From Reyranella sp. (GTDB lineage Bacteria > Pseudomonadota > Alphaproteobacteria > Reyranellales > Reyranellaceae), in assembly GCF_004296935.1 (NCBI RefSeq), contig NZ_SCVH01000137.1, positions 1-64,000 of the forward strand: a DNA stretch of 64,000 nt. Reading direction: 5' to 3'. This document shows, one piece after another, positions 41,753 through 50,741 of the stretch. The position numbers and the translations under genes are program-made. The notes under the pieces were generated by a model, which made no database searches, was not told the DNA's origin, and saw only the letters and a list, made by a program, of their open reading frames with translations. Each line of letters starts with the position of its first letter. Position 1 is the first letter of the stretch.

Positions 41753-43495
41753 ATGCGCCCCACGACACGTCCAGACCAGAAGCCGCTCTCGGAACTGTCG
41801 GCAGCACTTGCCACCTGCCGCAAGGCCTTCCTCGGCGTGGCCGTGTTCAGCGCCATCCTGAACGTGCTCTATCTCACAGGCTCGTTCTACATGCTCGAGG
41901 TCTACGACCGGGTGCTGGCGAGCCGCAGCGTGCCCACCCTCGTGGGCATCAGCGTGCTGGCCCTCGTCCTGTTCGGCTTCCAGGGCGTGCTCGACATCAT
42001 CCGGAGCCGGGTCCTCGTGCGGATCGCGGGTTCCCTCGACGAGGCGGTGAGCCAGCGCGTCTATCATGTTCTGGTGAAGTTGCCATTGAAGGCACCGGGG
42101 CAGCATGGTCTCCAGCCGCTGCGCGACCTCGACCAGGTTCGTTCCTTCCTGTCGACCGTGGGGCCGGCGGCCTTGTTCGACCTGCCCTGGATGCCGCTCT
42201 ATCTCGGCATCTGCTTCCTGTTTCACCCCTGGATCGGGATCGCGGCGACGGTGGGCGGGCTCGTCCTCGTCGTCGTCACGCTGCTCACCGAGTTCCTGAC
42301 GCGCGCGCCCGCGGGCAAGGCCGCGGCGCTGGCGAACAACCGCAGTGCCTTGGCCGAAGCGAGCCGGCGCAATGCCGAAGTCGTCCATGCGTTGGGGATG
42401 GCGGGACGCCTCGGCGCGCTATGGAGCGAGTGCAACCGTGGCTACCAGGCAGCGCAGCGGCGCGCCGCCGACGTCGCCGGAGGGCTGGGCGGCCTTTCGA
42501 AGGTTCTCCGCATGGTGCTGCAGTCGGGCGTGCTCGGAATCGGCGCCTATCTCGTGATCCATGGCCAGGCCACTGCCGGCATCATCATCGCAAGCTCGAT
42601 CCTGACCTCGCGGGCGCTGGCGCCCATAGAACTCGCGATCTCGCACTGGCGGGGGTTCGTCGCGGCCCGGCAGAGCTGGCGCCGCCTCAACGACCTCATG
42701 GCCAAGATGCCTGCCGACATGCCGCGCATGGCGCTGCCGAAACCGGCTCAGTCGCTCACCTTCGAGGCCGTGAGCCTCGTTCCTCCCGGCACCAGCAGGG
42801 TTGTCGTCCTGGACGCGGCGTTTCAACTGAAGGCAGGGCAGGGGCTGGGGATCGTCGGTCCCAGCGCCTCGGGCAAGTCGTCGCTGGGACGTGCCATGGT
42901 AGGAGTCTGGACGCCGGCTCGAGGCAGGATCCGCATCGACGGTGCGGCGCTCGATCAATGGTCGCCGGAAGCGCTCGGTCCGCATATCGGCTACCTGCCG
43001 CAGGACATGGAGCTGTTCGCCGGCAGCGTGGCCGACAATATCGCACGCTTCGAGACTGCGCCGTCGTCGGAAGCGATCATCGCCGCGGCCCGTGCCGCCG
43101 GAGTCCACGAACTGATCCTGGGCCTGCCGGACGGCTACGAGACACAGATTGGCGAGGCCGGCGCTGCCCTGTCGGCCGGCCAGCGTCAACGCGTCGGGCT
43201 CGCCCGGGCCCTCTACGGCGATCCGTTCCTCGTGGTGCTCGACGAGCCCAATTCCAGTCTCGACAGCGAGGGTGACGAAGCGCTGACGCGCGCCATCCTG
43301 GGTGTTCGTGCGCGCGGCGGCATCGTCGTCGTGATCGCCCATCGCCCGAGCGCGCTCGCCGGCGTCGACACTCTCCTGGCGATGCGCGGCGGCCGCCAGC
43401 AGGCTTTCGGGCCGAAAGACGCCGTGCTCCGCGAACTGTTGCCGAAGCGGCCGCCTGCCGTGGCAGCAACGCCGCTGCGCGTGGCGGCATCATGA
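41753..43495 (+). CDS. Type I secretion system permease/ATPase (PrtD/AprD type)
   Basis: The 580-residue inner-membrane protein has a membrane half with about six helices (residues 25-300) and no C39 peptidase-like N-terminal domain. The ABC ATPase half has Walker A VGPSASGKSS near 369, signature LSAGQRQRVGLARAL and Walker B VVLDEPNSSLD near 495. PrtD-type transporters export signal-less proteins with a C-terminal uncleaved signal. The gene starts 5 bp after the glycanase stop and overlaps the adaptor gene by ATGA, so all three form one operon. No TolC-like outer-membrane gene is in the window. Confidence 0.95.
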   Translation: MRPTTRPDQKPLSELSAALATCRKAFLGVAVFSAILNVLYLTGSFYMLEVYDRVLASRSVPTLVGISVLALVLFGFQGVLDIIRSRVLVRIAGSLDEAVSQRVYHVLVKLPLKAPGQHGLQPLRDLDQVRSFLSTVGPAALFDLPWMPLYLGICFLFHPWIGIAATVGGLVLVVVTLLTEFLTRAPAGKAAALANNRSALAEASRRNAEVVHALGMAGRLGALWSECNRGYQAAQRRAADVAGGLGGLSKVLRMVLQSGVLGIGAYLVIHGQATAGIIIASSILTSRALAPIELAISHWRGFVAARQSWRRLNDLMAKMPADMPRMALPKPAQSLTFEAVSLVPPGTSRVVVLDAAFQLKAGQGLGIVGPSASGKSSLGRAMVGVWTPARGRIRIDGAALDQWSPEALGPHIGYLPQDMELFAGSVADNIARFETAPSSEAIIAAARAAGVHELILGLPDGYETQIGEAGAALSAGQRQRVGLARALYGDPFLVVLDEPNSSLDSEGDEALTRAILGVRARGGIVVVIAHRPSALAGVDTLLAMRGGRQQAFGPKDAVLRELLPKRPPAVAATPLRVAAS

Positions 43496-44784
43496 GCTCT
43501 CATCAATCCATCGGCCGGCACCTCGTGCTCGGCGGCTCGGCCATCGTCCTGCTGATCGGTGGCGTCGGGGGCTGGGCGGTGACGACCGAACTGTCCGGGG
43601 CAGTGATCGCGTCGGGCCAGCTCGTGGTCGACTCGAACGTGAAGAAGGTCCAGCACCCCACCGGCGGCGTTGTAGGCGAACTCAGGGTCCGGGAAGGCGA
43701 TCGCGTCAAGGCAGGCGATGTCGTGGTGCGGCTCGACGAGACCCAGACCCGTGCCGGCCTGGCGATCGTGACCAAGGCGCTCGACGAACTCGCGGCGCGC
43801 CAGGCGCGGAGCGAGGCCGAACGCGACGCGGCCCAGCGGGTGGCCTTTCCGCCCGACCTGCTGGCGAGGGCCGCCGATCCCGATGTCCTGCAGGTGATGG
43901 CGGGCGAGCAACGGCTGTTCGAGATCCGCGGCTCCGGACGCGAGGGACTGAAGTCCCAGCTCAAGGAGCAGGTCGCCCAGCTCGAGCAGCAGATCCTGGG
44001 CAATCGCGAACAGGAGGCCGCGAAAGCCCGGGAGATCGACTGGATCCAGCAGGAACTCAAGGGCGTTCGCGATCTGTGGTCCAAGAACCTGGTGCCGTTC
44101 GCGCGGGTGACCACGCTCGAACGTGACGGTGCCCGGCTCGATGGCGAGCGCGGCGCGCTGATTGCCGCGATGGCCCAGACCAAGGGCCGGATCGCGGAGA
44201 TCCAGCTCAAAATCCTCCAGGTCGACGAGGATCTGCGGACCGAGGTCGGCAAGGAACTCGCCGAGATGCGCGGCAAGAAATCCGAGCTGATCGAACGGCG
44301 GGTCGCGGCCGAGGACCAGCTGAAGCGCGTCGATCTCGTGGCGCCGCAGGACGGCAGGGTTTTCCAGCGCAGCGTGCACACGATCGGCGGCGTGATCCAG
44401 GCCGGCGAGCCGGTCATGCTGATCGTGCCCGACTCCGATGCGCTGATCATCGAGGCCAGGATCGCGCCGCAGGAGATCGACCAGGTGCATGTCGGCCAGC
44501 GGGCGGTGGTGCGGTTCCCGGCCTTCAACCAGCGCACCACGCCCGAGCTCGACGGCGAGATCGTGCGCATCGGCGCCGATGTCACGCAGGAAGAGAAGAA
44601 GAACGAGAGCTACTATTCAGTACGCATCCTCGTGCCCGACAGCGAGCTTGCCCGCCTTCAAGGGCTGCGGCTGGTTGCCGGCATGCCCGTCGAGGTCTTC
44701 ATGCAGACCGAGCCGCGCACGGTGCTGTCCTACCTCGTGAAGCCGATGCAGGACCAGATCGCAAAGGCATTCAGGGGCCGCTAG
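43492..44784 (+). CDS. HlyD-family type I secretion periplasmic adaptor
   Basis: The 430-residue membrane-fusion protein has one N-terminal helix (HLVLGGSAIVLLIGGVGGWA), a lipoyl-like half (HPTGGVVGELRVREGDRVKAGDVVVRLDE) and long coiled-coil hairpins (about 95-290). The second lipoyl half and beta-barrel follow (LVAPQDGRVFQ, GEPVMLIVPDSDALIIEARI), with a C-terminal HlyD tail. It bridges the PrtD-type ATPase to an outer-membrane channel. It is coupled to the ATPase gene by a 4-bp overlap. A strong inverted repeat follows its stop. Confidence 0.95.
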   Translation: MSSHQSIGRHLVLGGSAIVLLIGGVGGWAVTTELSGAVIASGQLVVDSNVKKVQHPTGGVVGELRVREGDRVKAGDVVVRLDETQTRAGLAIVTKALDELAARQARSEAERDAAQRVAFPPDLLARAADPDVLQVMAGEQRLFEIRGSGREGLKSQLKEQVAQLEQQILGNREQEAAKAREIDWIQQELKGVRDLWSKNLVPFARVTTLERDGARLDGERGALIAAMAQTKGRIAEIQLKILQVDEDLRTEVGKELAEMRGKKSELIERRVAAEDQLKRVDLVAPQDGRVFQRSVHTIGGVIQAGEPVMLIVPDSDALIIEARIAPQEIDQVHVGQRAVVRFPAFNQRTTPELDGEIVRIGADVTQEEKKNESYYSVRILVPDSELARLQGLRLVAGMPVEVFMQTEPRTVLSYLVKPMQDQIAKAFRGR

Positions 44785-44791
44785 AGCAGTC

Positions 44792-44867
44792 TTGCTGGGA
44801 GCGCGCCACTCCAGTGGCGCTCATGCTCAAGAGATGATGCGCCACTGGAGTGGCGCGCTCCCAGCAA
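44792..44867. terminator. Perfect 29-bp inverted repeat after the secretion operon
   Basis: Arms at 44792-44820 and 44839-44867 are exact reverse complements over 29 bp, with an 18-base loop. Each arm itself contains GCGCCACT-CC-AGTGGCGC (GG in the other arm), so two small hairpins compete with one long stem. Located 8 bp after the adaptor stop and 31 bp before the tail of the leftward GST gene, it can terminate both. There is no T run, and it may be a dispersed repeat. Confidence 0.7.
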
Positions 44868-44897
44868 TGAGCCGAGTCTATTCTTGCGGTCGACGCT

Positions 44898-45548
44898 CTA
44901 GGCCGGCTCCTTGTTGCGCGCGTCCATCATCTTCTTGAAGGCGGGTCGCGCCTGGCAGGCGGCGAGCCAGGCTTTCACGCGCGGGGCCGCCTCGAACAGC
45001 GCGGGCTCGGCCTGCGCATAACGCATGATCTCGGCCACGTTGATGTCGGCTACCGTGAAGCGGCCGCCGACCAGGAAGCCGGTCTTGGCGAGCGCGGCGT
45101 CGAGCACGGCGAAGGGCGCCTTCAGCGCCTCGACGGCGGCGTCGGCCATCTCCCTGGAGACCGCCGGATTGCCGGAGCGGTGGTAGAGGATGTTGAGCGC
45201 ATGGGTTTCGACCTCGGTCGCCGCCCACAGCGCCCACATGCCCATCTCGCCATCCTCGGCGACGTTGGCCGGGGCGAGGGGGCCGCCGTGCTTCTTCGCC
45301 AGGTAGAGATTGATGGCCAGCGACTCGTGCAGCACCAGCCCGTCGTCGTCGATCGAGGGGATGTGGCCGTTGGGGTTCACCTTCATGAACTCGGGCGAGC
45401 GGGTGTTGAGCGGCGCGCCGGCGGCCTTGGCGTCGGGCAGGCGATAGTGCTGGATCACCGGCACCTGCTTGAAGGGGAGGCCGAGTTCGTGGGCCAGCCA
45501 GATGTTGCGCGAGGCGCGGGAGCGGTAGACGCCATAAATCGTCAGCAT
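44898..45548 (-). CDS. Glutathione S-transferase family protein
   Basis: The 216-residue protein starts [24 protein letters not shown]. It has the glutathione-binding [22 protein letters not shown] and the C-terminal helix [14 protein letters not shown]. The ATG at 45548, 6 bases after AGGAAAG, is preferred over a frame that runs on to 45692 without family similarity. Just upstream on its strand is TATAAT (45566-45561). GSTs of this type conjugate or reductively detoxify electrophiles. It is divergent from the cupin gene. Confidence 0.9.
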   Translation of the reverse strand: MLTIYGVYRSRASRNIWLAHELGLPFKQVPVIQHYRLPDAKAAGAPLNTRSPEFMKVNPNGHIPSIDDDGLVLHESLAINLYLAKKHGGPLAPANVAEDGEMGMWALWAATEVETHALNILYHRSGNPAVSREMADAAVEALKAPFAVLDAALAKTGFLVGGRFTVADINVAEIMRYAQAEPALFEAAPRVKAWLAACQARPAFKKMMDARNKEPA

Positions 45549-45798
45549 ATTGACTTTCCTATTATATCCTACTAGTATCCTGTTCGAAACGTGCAGATCG
45601 TTCATAGGGCTTTGCGTGCCGGCGGGACAACGCATTTGAGCGAGCCGATGGGGAAAAGCGGACGACTTTAAACAGGTCATTCCGTGTCCCACGGCGCGAT
45701 CGGGACCAGCCGGGAGAAAAAGCGTAGCATCAAGGCGTTAGCGGCCGAAGCATGCCAGGCTTATCGACGGCAACCCGTGTCCCACGAAGGAGATGGAA
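45549..45798. promoter_or_regulatory. Divergent intergenic region between GST and cupin genes
   Basis: This 250-bp stretch holds an AT-rich block at the GST side with ATTATA (TATAAT on the minus strand, 45561-45566) and CCTACTAGTATCC. It carries no supported gene. The rest is ordinary GC-rich DNA up to the AAGGAG ribosome site of the cupin gene. No clear -35 box or symmetric operator was found. Confidence 0.4.
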
Positions 45799-46152
45799 AT
45801 GAAGGCGGAAAGGAAGCTCGAAGCCGTCAAGGACGCCAGCCATCTCTACGAGGTCGAGCGTCGGGCGCGCCATGCCGAACGCCCCGGCTTCCGGATCAGC
45901 GAACTGCAGCTGTCGCCGACGCAGACGGTACCGTGGCACTTCCACACCAACATCAGCGACACCTTCTATGTGCTGGAAGGCAAGATGCGGCTGTTCCTGC
46001 AGAACCCCAAGCAGGATGTGCGGCTGGGCGTCGGCGAAAGCTTCGTGGCCGTCGCGGGTCGGCCGCATCTGGTGACGAACGCCGGGGAAGGGTCGCTCAC
46101 CTTTCTGATCCTGCAGGGCGTCGGCGAGTACGACTATGTGCCGTTGGTCTAG
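45799..46152 (+). CDS. Cupin-domain protein
   Basis: The 117-residue single-domain cupin has the first motif WHFHTNISDTFYVLEGKM (metal-binding histidines H-x-H and a downstream E) and a second motif GRPHLVTNAGEGSLTFLIL with its histidine. AAGGAG lies 6 bases before the ATG at 45799; an ATG at 45793 is too close to that site. Small cupins act as dioxygenases, isomerases or sensors, with no substrate predictable here. It ends 11 bp before the tail of the acyl-CoA ligase gene. Confidence 0.88.
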   Translation: MKAERKLEAVKDASHLYEVERRARHAERPGFRISELQLSPTQTVPWHFHTNISDTFYVLEGKMRLFLQNPKQDVRLGVGESFVAVAGRPHLVTNAGEGSLTFLILQGVGEYDYVPLV

Positions 46153-46163
46153 GAGCGGCTGCT

Positions 46164-47690
46164 CTAAGGGGTGAATTGAGCACGCAGCTCGCGCTTCAGC
46201 ACCTTGCCGGTGGCGTTGCGCGGCAGGACGTCGACGAAGGCCACGGACTGCGGCACCTTGAACTTGGCGAGTCGGGCGAGGCAGTGGCGGATGATGTCGC
46301 CTTCGTCGAGCGCCTGGTCGGGCTTGCGCACGACGATGGCCATGCCGACCTCGCCCCAGCGTTCGTTGGGCACGCCGATGATGGCGGCATCGGCCACCTG
46401 CGGCAGCTGGAACAGGACGTTCTCGACCTCGGCGGGGTAAACATTCTCGCCGCCCGAGATGTACATGTCCTTCCAGCGGTCGACGATATAGACGAAGCCT
46501 TCCTCGTCCAGGCGCGCGGCGTCGCCGGTGTGCAGCCAGTCGCCGGTGAAGGAACTCTTGGTGGCGTCGGGCTTGTTCCAGTAGCCCGGCGTGATGTTGG
46601 AACCTTTGATGAGCAGCTCGCCGATGCCGCCGGGCGCGACGTCGTTGCCCTCGTCGTCGACGATGCGGATGGCGGTGTGCATCAGCGCCTTGCCGGCCGA
46701 GCCCAGCTTGCGGATGGCGTCGGCGGCATCGAGCATGGTGCCAGCGGGACTCGTCTCGGTCATGCCCCAGCCCTGGACCAGCGGCACGCCGCGCCCGGTC
46801 CAGGTTTCGAGGATCGAAAGCGCGCAGGGCGCGCCGCCGACGCCGGCGATCCTGAGGCGCGAGAGATCGGCGCCCTGGAACTTCGGATGCTGCATCATGA
46901 ATTGATACGGCGCCGGCACGGCGAAGAAATGGGTGATGCCGAGACTTGGGTCGGACAGATAGTCGAGTGCCAGGCCGGGATCGAAGGTGCGCATGATCAG
47001 GATCGTGCCGCCGGCATGCAGCACCGGGTTGGCGTAGCAGTTGAGGCCGCCGGTGTGGAACAGCGGCAGCACGACGAGCTGCACGGTCTCGGGCGTGATG
47101 AGGGCGGGGATGCCGAGGTTGACGCAGTTCCAGAACACCATGCCGTGGGTGATGATCGCGCCCTTCGGATGGCCCGTGGTGCCGGACGTGTACATCACCA
47201 TGGCCGCGTCGTCGTGGCTCAGGGCCACCGGCGCGGAGGCGGCGGGTGCGGCGGCAAGTGCGCGTTCGTAGGCGCTGTCGGGGGCGCCGTCGGGCCTGTC
47301 ATGATCGATCTCGAGCAGGTGCTTCGACAGCTCGCGCGCCTGCTGGGCGAACGCCTTGTCGTGGATCAGGAGCGTGGGCGTCGAATCGCCCAGGATGTAT
47401 TCGAGCTCGGGCACCGTGAGGCGCCAGTTGAGCGGCAGCATGATGGCACCCAGCCGCCCGCAGGCGAACTGGACCTCGAAGTACTCGGCGCAGTTGGGGG
47501 CGAGGAGGGCGACGCGGTCGCCGCGGGCGATGCCCAGCGCGGCCAGCGCCGCCGCGAGGCGATCCGTCCGCGCATCGAGTTCGGCATAAGTGAACTTCCG
47601 TGCCGTCTGCAGGTCGTGGATGGCGAGCGTGGCCGGCCGGCGGCCGGCGTGGTGGGCGATCCAGTCGTAGGCGGCAGGCACGCCAAGCAT
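46164..47690 (-). CDS. AMP-binding acyl-CoA synthetase (fatty-acid/long-chain type)
   Basis: The 508-residue enzyme has the AMP-binding signature YTSGTTGHPKGAIITH, the adenine-binding GWGMTETSPAGTM, the TGDWLHTGD hinge and the C-terminal catalytic lysine region PRNATGKVLKREL. It activates a carboxylic acid with ATP and CoA; the sequence suits a medium- or long-chain or aryl acid. It is divergent from the cytochrome P450 gene at 47791 with a 100-bp gap, so oxidation and CoA activation may belong to one degradation route. Confidence 0.93.
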   Translation of the reverse strand: MLGVPAAYDWIAHHAGRRPATLAIHDLQTARKFTYAELDARTDRLAAALAALGIARGDRVALLAPNCAEYFEVQFACGRLGAIMLPLNWRLTVPELEYILGDSTPTLLIHDKAFAQQARELSKHLLEIDHDRPDGAPDSAYERALAAAPAASAPVALSHDDAAMVMYTSGTTGHPKGAIITHGMVFWNCVNLGIPALITPETVQLVVLPLFHTGGLNCYANPVLHAGGTILIMRTFDPGLALDYLSDPSLGITHFFAVPAPYQFMMQHPKFQGADLSRLRIAGVGGAPCALSILETWTGRGVPLVQGWGMTETSPAGTMLDAADAIRKLGSAGKALMHTAIRIVDDEGNDVAPGGIGELLIKGSNITPGYWNKPDATKSSFTGDWLHTGDAARLDEEGFVYIVDRWKDMYISGGENVYPAEVENVLFQLPQVADAAIIGVPNERWGEVGMAIVVRKPDQALDEGDIIRHCLARLAKFKVPQSVAFVDVLPRNATGKVLKRELRAQFTP

Positions 47691-47790
47691 GGTAACGGTC
47701 TTTCTGCATGGTGCGGGCGGATGGAAAGTGGGGTGATGCTAGGGCCGCGTTCGGTCGCGCGGCAAGGGAGTTCATGCTACAGAAAGGGGC

Positions 47791-49026
47791 ATGAATGACA
47801 TGACCCCGCCCGTGCAGGATCGCGCGCCGCCTGCCTTCAATCCGCTCGATCCGGCCTTCATCGCCGACCCCTATCCTTTCTACCGCGCGCTCCGCGAGAC
47901 CGCGCCGGTCTTCAAGACGCCGCAGGGCTTCTGGCTGATGACGCGCTACGAAGACATGGCCTTCGCCTTGCGCGACCGCCGCTTCGGCAAGGACTTCGCG
48001 GGCAACAACATACGCCGCTACGGGACCGACCGGATGGAAGAGCCGGCGATCGCCAGCCTCGCCAACACCATGCTGGTACAGGATCCGCCCGACCACACGC
48101 GGCTGCGCGGCCTGGTGACCAAGGCCTTCACCGCCCGCCGCGTCGCCGACATGCGCCCGCGCATCCGGGCCCTGGTCGACGAACAACTCGATCGTGTCGC
48201 GGGCAAGGGCGAGATGGACGTGATGCGCGACCTCGCGCATCGCCTGCCGGTGATCGTGATCTGCGACATGCTGGGCATCCCCGAGGAACACCGCGCGCCA
48301 TTCCTGGCCGGCAGCAACGTCAACGGCCGCATCCTCGAGCCGGTGCCGATGACCCGCGCCGAACTCGACCAGGCCAACATGAACACCAGGATGGCGGGGG
48401 CCTATTTCAACCAGCTCTGCGAGCTGCGCCGCCGCGAGCCCAGGGACGACCTCACGACCGAACTGGTGAAGGCCGAGGAGGCGGGCGACAAGCTGACGGC
48501 CGCCGAGCTCGAAGCCAACATCGGCCTGCTGTTCGGCGCCGGCCACGAGACCACGACCAACCTGATCGGCAACGGGTTGCTGGCGCTGCATCGCCATCCC
48601 GAGCAGTGGGAACGGCTGAAGGCCGATCCGTCGCTGATCGCCAACGCCATCGACGAGCTCCTGCGCTTCGATTCCTCGGTGCAGCTCACCGGCCGCGTCA
48701 CCAACGCCGAGGTCGAGGTCGGCGGCGTGACGCTGCAACCGAGCGAGAGCATCGTGATGCTGCTGGGCGCGGCCAACCGCGATCCGGCACAGTACGCGGA
48801 CCCCGACAAGCTCGATGTCGGCCGCCAGAACATCCGGCCGCTGTCGTTCGGCGGCGGCATCCACCATTGCCTGGGTGCCCAGCTCGCGCGCCTTGAGGCC
48901 GAGCTGGTCTTCACCGCTCTGGTCGAACGCCTGCCCAATCTGAAACTTCCGGAGAAGGACGCACCGGCATGGCGGCGAAGCTTCACGCTGCGCGGCCTCA
49001 GCAAGCTGCCGGCGGTGTGGCATTAG
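47791..49026 (+). CDS. Cytochrome P450
   Basis: The 411-residue bacterial class I P450 has the I-helix oxygen-activating motif GAGHETT (249-255), the ExxR pair in DELLRFDSS, and the heme-binding loop FGGGIHHCLG with thiolate C360. Bacterial P450s of this group hydroxylate fatty acids, terpenes or aromatic side chains with electrons from a ferredoxin; no ferredoxin or reductase gene is adjacent. Its TAG is 2 bp before the ATG of the phosphatase gene. The substrate is unknown. Confidence 0.95.
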   Translation: MNDMTPPVQDRAPPAFNPLDPAFIADPYPFYRALRETAPVFKTPQGFWLMTRYEDMAFALRDRRFGKDFAGNNIRRYGTDRMEEPAIASLANTMLVQDPPDHTRLRGLVTKAFTARRVADMRPRIRALVDEQLDRVAGKGEMDVMRDLAHRLPVIVICDMLGIPEEHRAPFLAGSNVNGRILEPVPMTRAELDQANMNTRMAGAYFNQLCELRRREPRDDLTTELVKAEEAGDKLTAAELEANIGLLFGAGHETTTNLIGNGLLALHRHPEQWERLKADPSLIANAIDELLRFDSSVQLTGRVTNAEVEVGGVTLQPSESIVMLLGAANRDPAQYADPDKLDVGRQNIRPLSFGGGIHHCLGAQLARLEAELVFTALVERLPNLKLPEKDAPAWRRSFTLRGLSKLPAVWH

Positions 49027-49028
49027 AC

Positions 49029-49736
49029 ATGGCGGTTCGGTGGCGGGGAGAGGGCAGCCAGCACCAGGGCGGTCGGCCCTACCAGGAAGACAGCTGGAAG
49101 CTGGTGAGCCTGGCCGACGGCTCGCTGCTGGCGATCGTGGCCGACGGCATGGGTGGCCACGCGGGCGGCGCCGTGGCGAGCAAGCTTGCCGTCGATGCCT
49201 TCGTTCATGCGATTGAGCAGGGCGGCGGCCTGGCCGACGGTCTGCAGGACGCCAACGAGGCGGTGCGGGTCGGCGCCGAGGGCAAGCCCGATCTCAACGG
49301 CATGGGCGCCACGGTCGTGGCGGCGCTCGTGCGCGGCGACGAGGTCCGCTGGATCAGCGTCGGCGACTCGCCGTTCTATCTCGTGACCGCGGGCAAGCTC
49401 GAGCAGCTGAACGCCGACCATTCGATGGCGCCGCAGATCGATGCGCTGGTGGCGCGCGGCATGCTGACGGCGGAGGAAGCCGAGCACCATCCCGGCCGCC
49501 ACACGCTGCGCGAGGCCGTCATGGGCGAACCGCTCAGCCTGATCGACAAGGGCAACCGCCGGCTCGGTCCCGGCGACAAGCTGCTGTTGTGCAGCGACGG
49601 GGTGCAGTCCCTCACGAACGAACAGATCGCGGCGGCAGCTTCGCGACCCGCGGGCGGCCTGGTCGAGGCGGTTCTGGCCGCCGCCAAGGAACATCAGGAC
49701 AACGTCACGGTCGTCAAGCTGGAGCGCGGCGCGTGA
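49029..49736 (+). CDS. PP2C-family serine/threonine phosphatase
   Basis: The 235-residue enzyme shows PP2C motifs in order: an early RPYQEDSW, ADGMGGHAGG (metal aspartate), MGATVVAAL, SVGDSPFYL, LLCSDGV and DNVTVVKL at the end. These metal-dependent phosphatases reverse serine/threonine phosphorylation. No partner kinase is in the window. It follows the P450 gene by 2 bp and its stop overlaps the GTG of the asparaginase gene (GTGA), so the expression of this mixed set is linked. Confidence 0.92.
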   Translation: MAVRWRGEGSQHQGGRPYQEDSWKLVSLADGSLLAIVADGMGGHAGGAVASKLAVDAFVHAIEQGGGLADGLQDANEAVRVGAEGKPDLNGMGATVVAALVRGDEVRWISVGDSPFYLVTAGKLEQLNADHSMAPQIDALVARGMLTAEEAEHHPGRHTLREAVMGEPLSLIDKGNRRLGPGDKLLLCSDGVQSLTNEQIAAAASRPAGGLVEAVLAAAKEHQDNVTVVKLERGA

Positions 49737-50734
49737 GCAGGGGCGCCGTCGTCATCGAGGTCACACGCGGTCCCGTGGTCGAAAGCCGGCACGAGGGCAT
49801 TGCCGCGGTCGTGAAAGCCGACGGCACGGTGGTGGCCTCGTGGGGCGACATCGACGCGCCGATCCTGCCGCGCTCGGCCAACAAGCCGATCCAGGCCATG
49901 GCCTTCGTCGAAAGCGGTGCGGTCGAACGCTTCGGGCTCGGCAACGAACATATCGCGCTCTCCTGCGCCTCGCACAGCGGCGAGCCGCGACATGTCGAGA
50001 CCGTGCGCGCGTGGCTGAAGAAGGTGGGCTTGGGCGAGGACGACCTCGAATGCGGCACCCATGCGCCGCGCCTGCCGCAGACTGTCGAGGCCTTGATACG
50101 CGCGAATGCGGTGCCGACGGCTGCCTACAACAACTGCTCGGGCAAGCACAGCGGCTTCCTGACCACGGCCGTTCAGTATGGCGAACCGACGAAGGGCTAC
50201 ATCAAGTACGACCATCCCGTGCAGCGCCGCCTGCGCGACGTCATGAGCGACCTCTGCGGCATCGACGCCCATGCCTTCCCGCACGGCACCGACGGTTGCG
50301 GCATTCCCACGCTCGCCACACCGCTGAAAAGCCTGGCGCGGGCAATGGCCAGCATGGCCGACCCCTCGCGGCTCTCGAACAAGCATGCCGAAGCGGCAAC
50401 CCGCATCCGGGCGGCGATGAATGCCGAGCCCTTCATGGTCGCGGGCAGCGGCCGGTTCTGCACCCGCATCAACGGCGCGCTGCCGGGCGTGGCGCAGGTC
50501 AAGACCGGCGCGGAAGGCGTGTTCTGCGCCATGCTGCCGACGCTCGGGTTGGGTGTGGCGATCAAGATGTGGGATGGCGCCGGCCGCGCGGCCGAGGTCG
50601 CGATGGCGACGCTGCTGGATCATCTCGGCGTTCTGCCTGCCGACCAGCGTGAAGAAATCGTGCATCCCCCGATCAGGAACGTCGTCGGCCTGCTGGTCGG
50701 CGAGATGAGGCCAGCGAAGAGCTGGCTCGGCTGA
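49733..50734 (+). CDS. L-asparaginase, Rhizobium etli AnsA-type
   Basis: The 333-residue enzyme carries the two motifs of the R. etli-type asparaginases (class 3, unrelated to the E. coli enzymes): SANKP with a serine and lysine, and NCSGKHSGFL with a second serine-lysine pair and a zinc cysteine. DGCGIPTLATPL follows. It deamidates L-asparagine to aspartate. The start GTG overlaps the phosphatase TGA, and the longer frame upstream is out-of-frame. It is 7 bp before the RNA methyltransferase gene. Confidence 0.88.
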   Translation: MSRGAVVIEVTRGPVVESRHEGIAAVVKADGTVVASWGDIDAPILPRSANKPIQAMAFVESGAVERFGLGNEHIALSCASHSGEPRHVETVRAWLKKVGLGEDDLECGTHAPRLPQTVEALIRANAVPTAAYNNCSGKHSGFLTTAVQYGEPTKGYIKYDHPVQRRLRDVMSDLCGIDAHAFPHGTDGCGIPTLATPLKSLARAMASMADPSRLSNKHAEAATRIRAAMNAEPFMVAGSGRFCTRINGALPGVAQVKTGAEGVFCAMLPTLGLGVAIKMWDGAGRAAEVAMATLLDHLGVLPADQREEIVHPPIRNVVGLLVGEMRPAKSWLG

Positions 50735-50741
50735 GCGCGGC

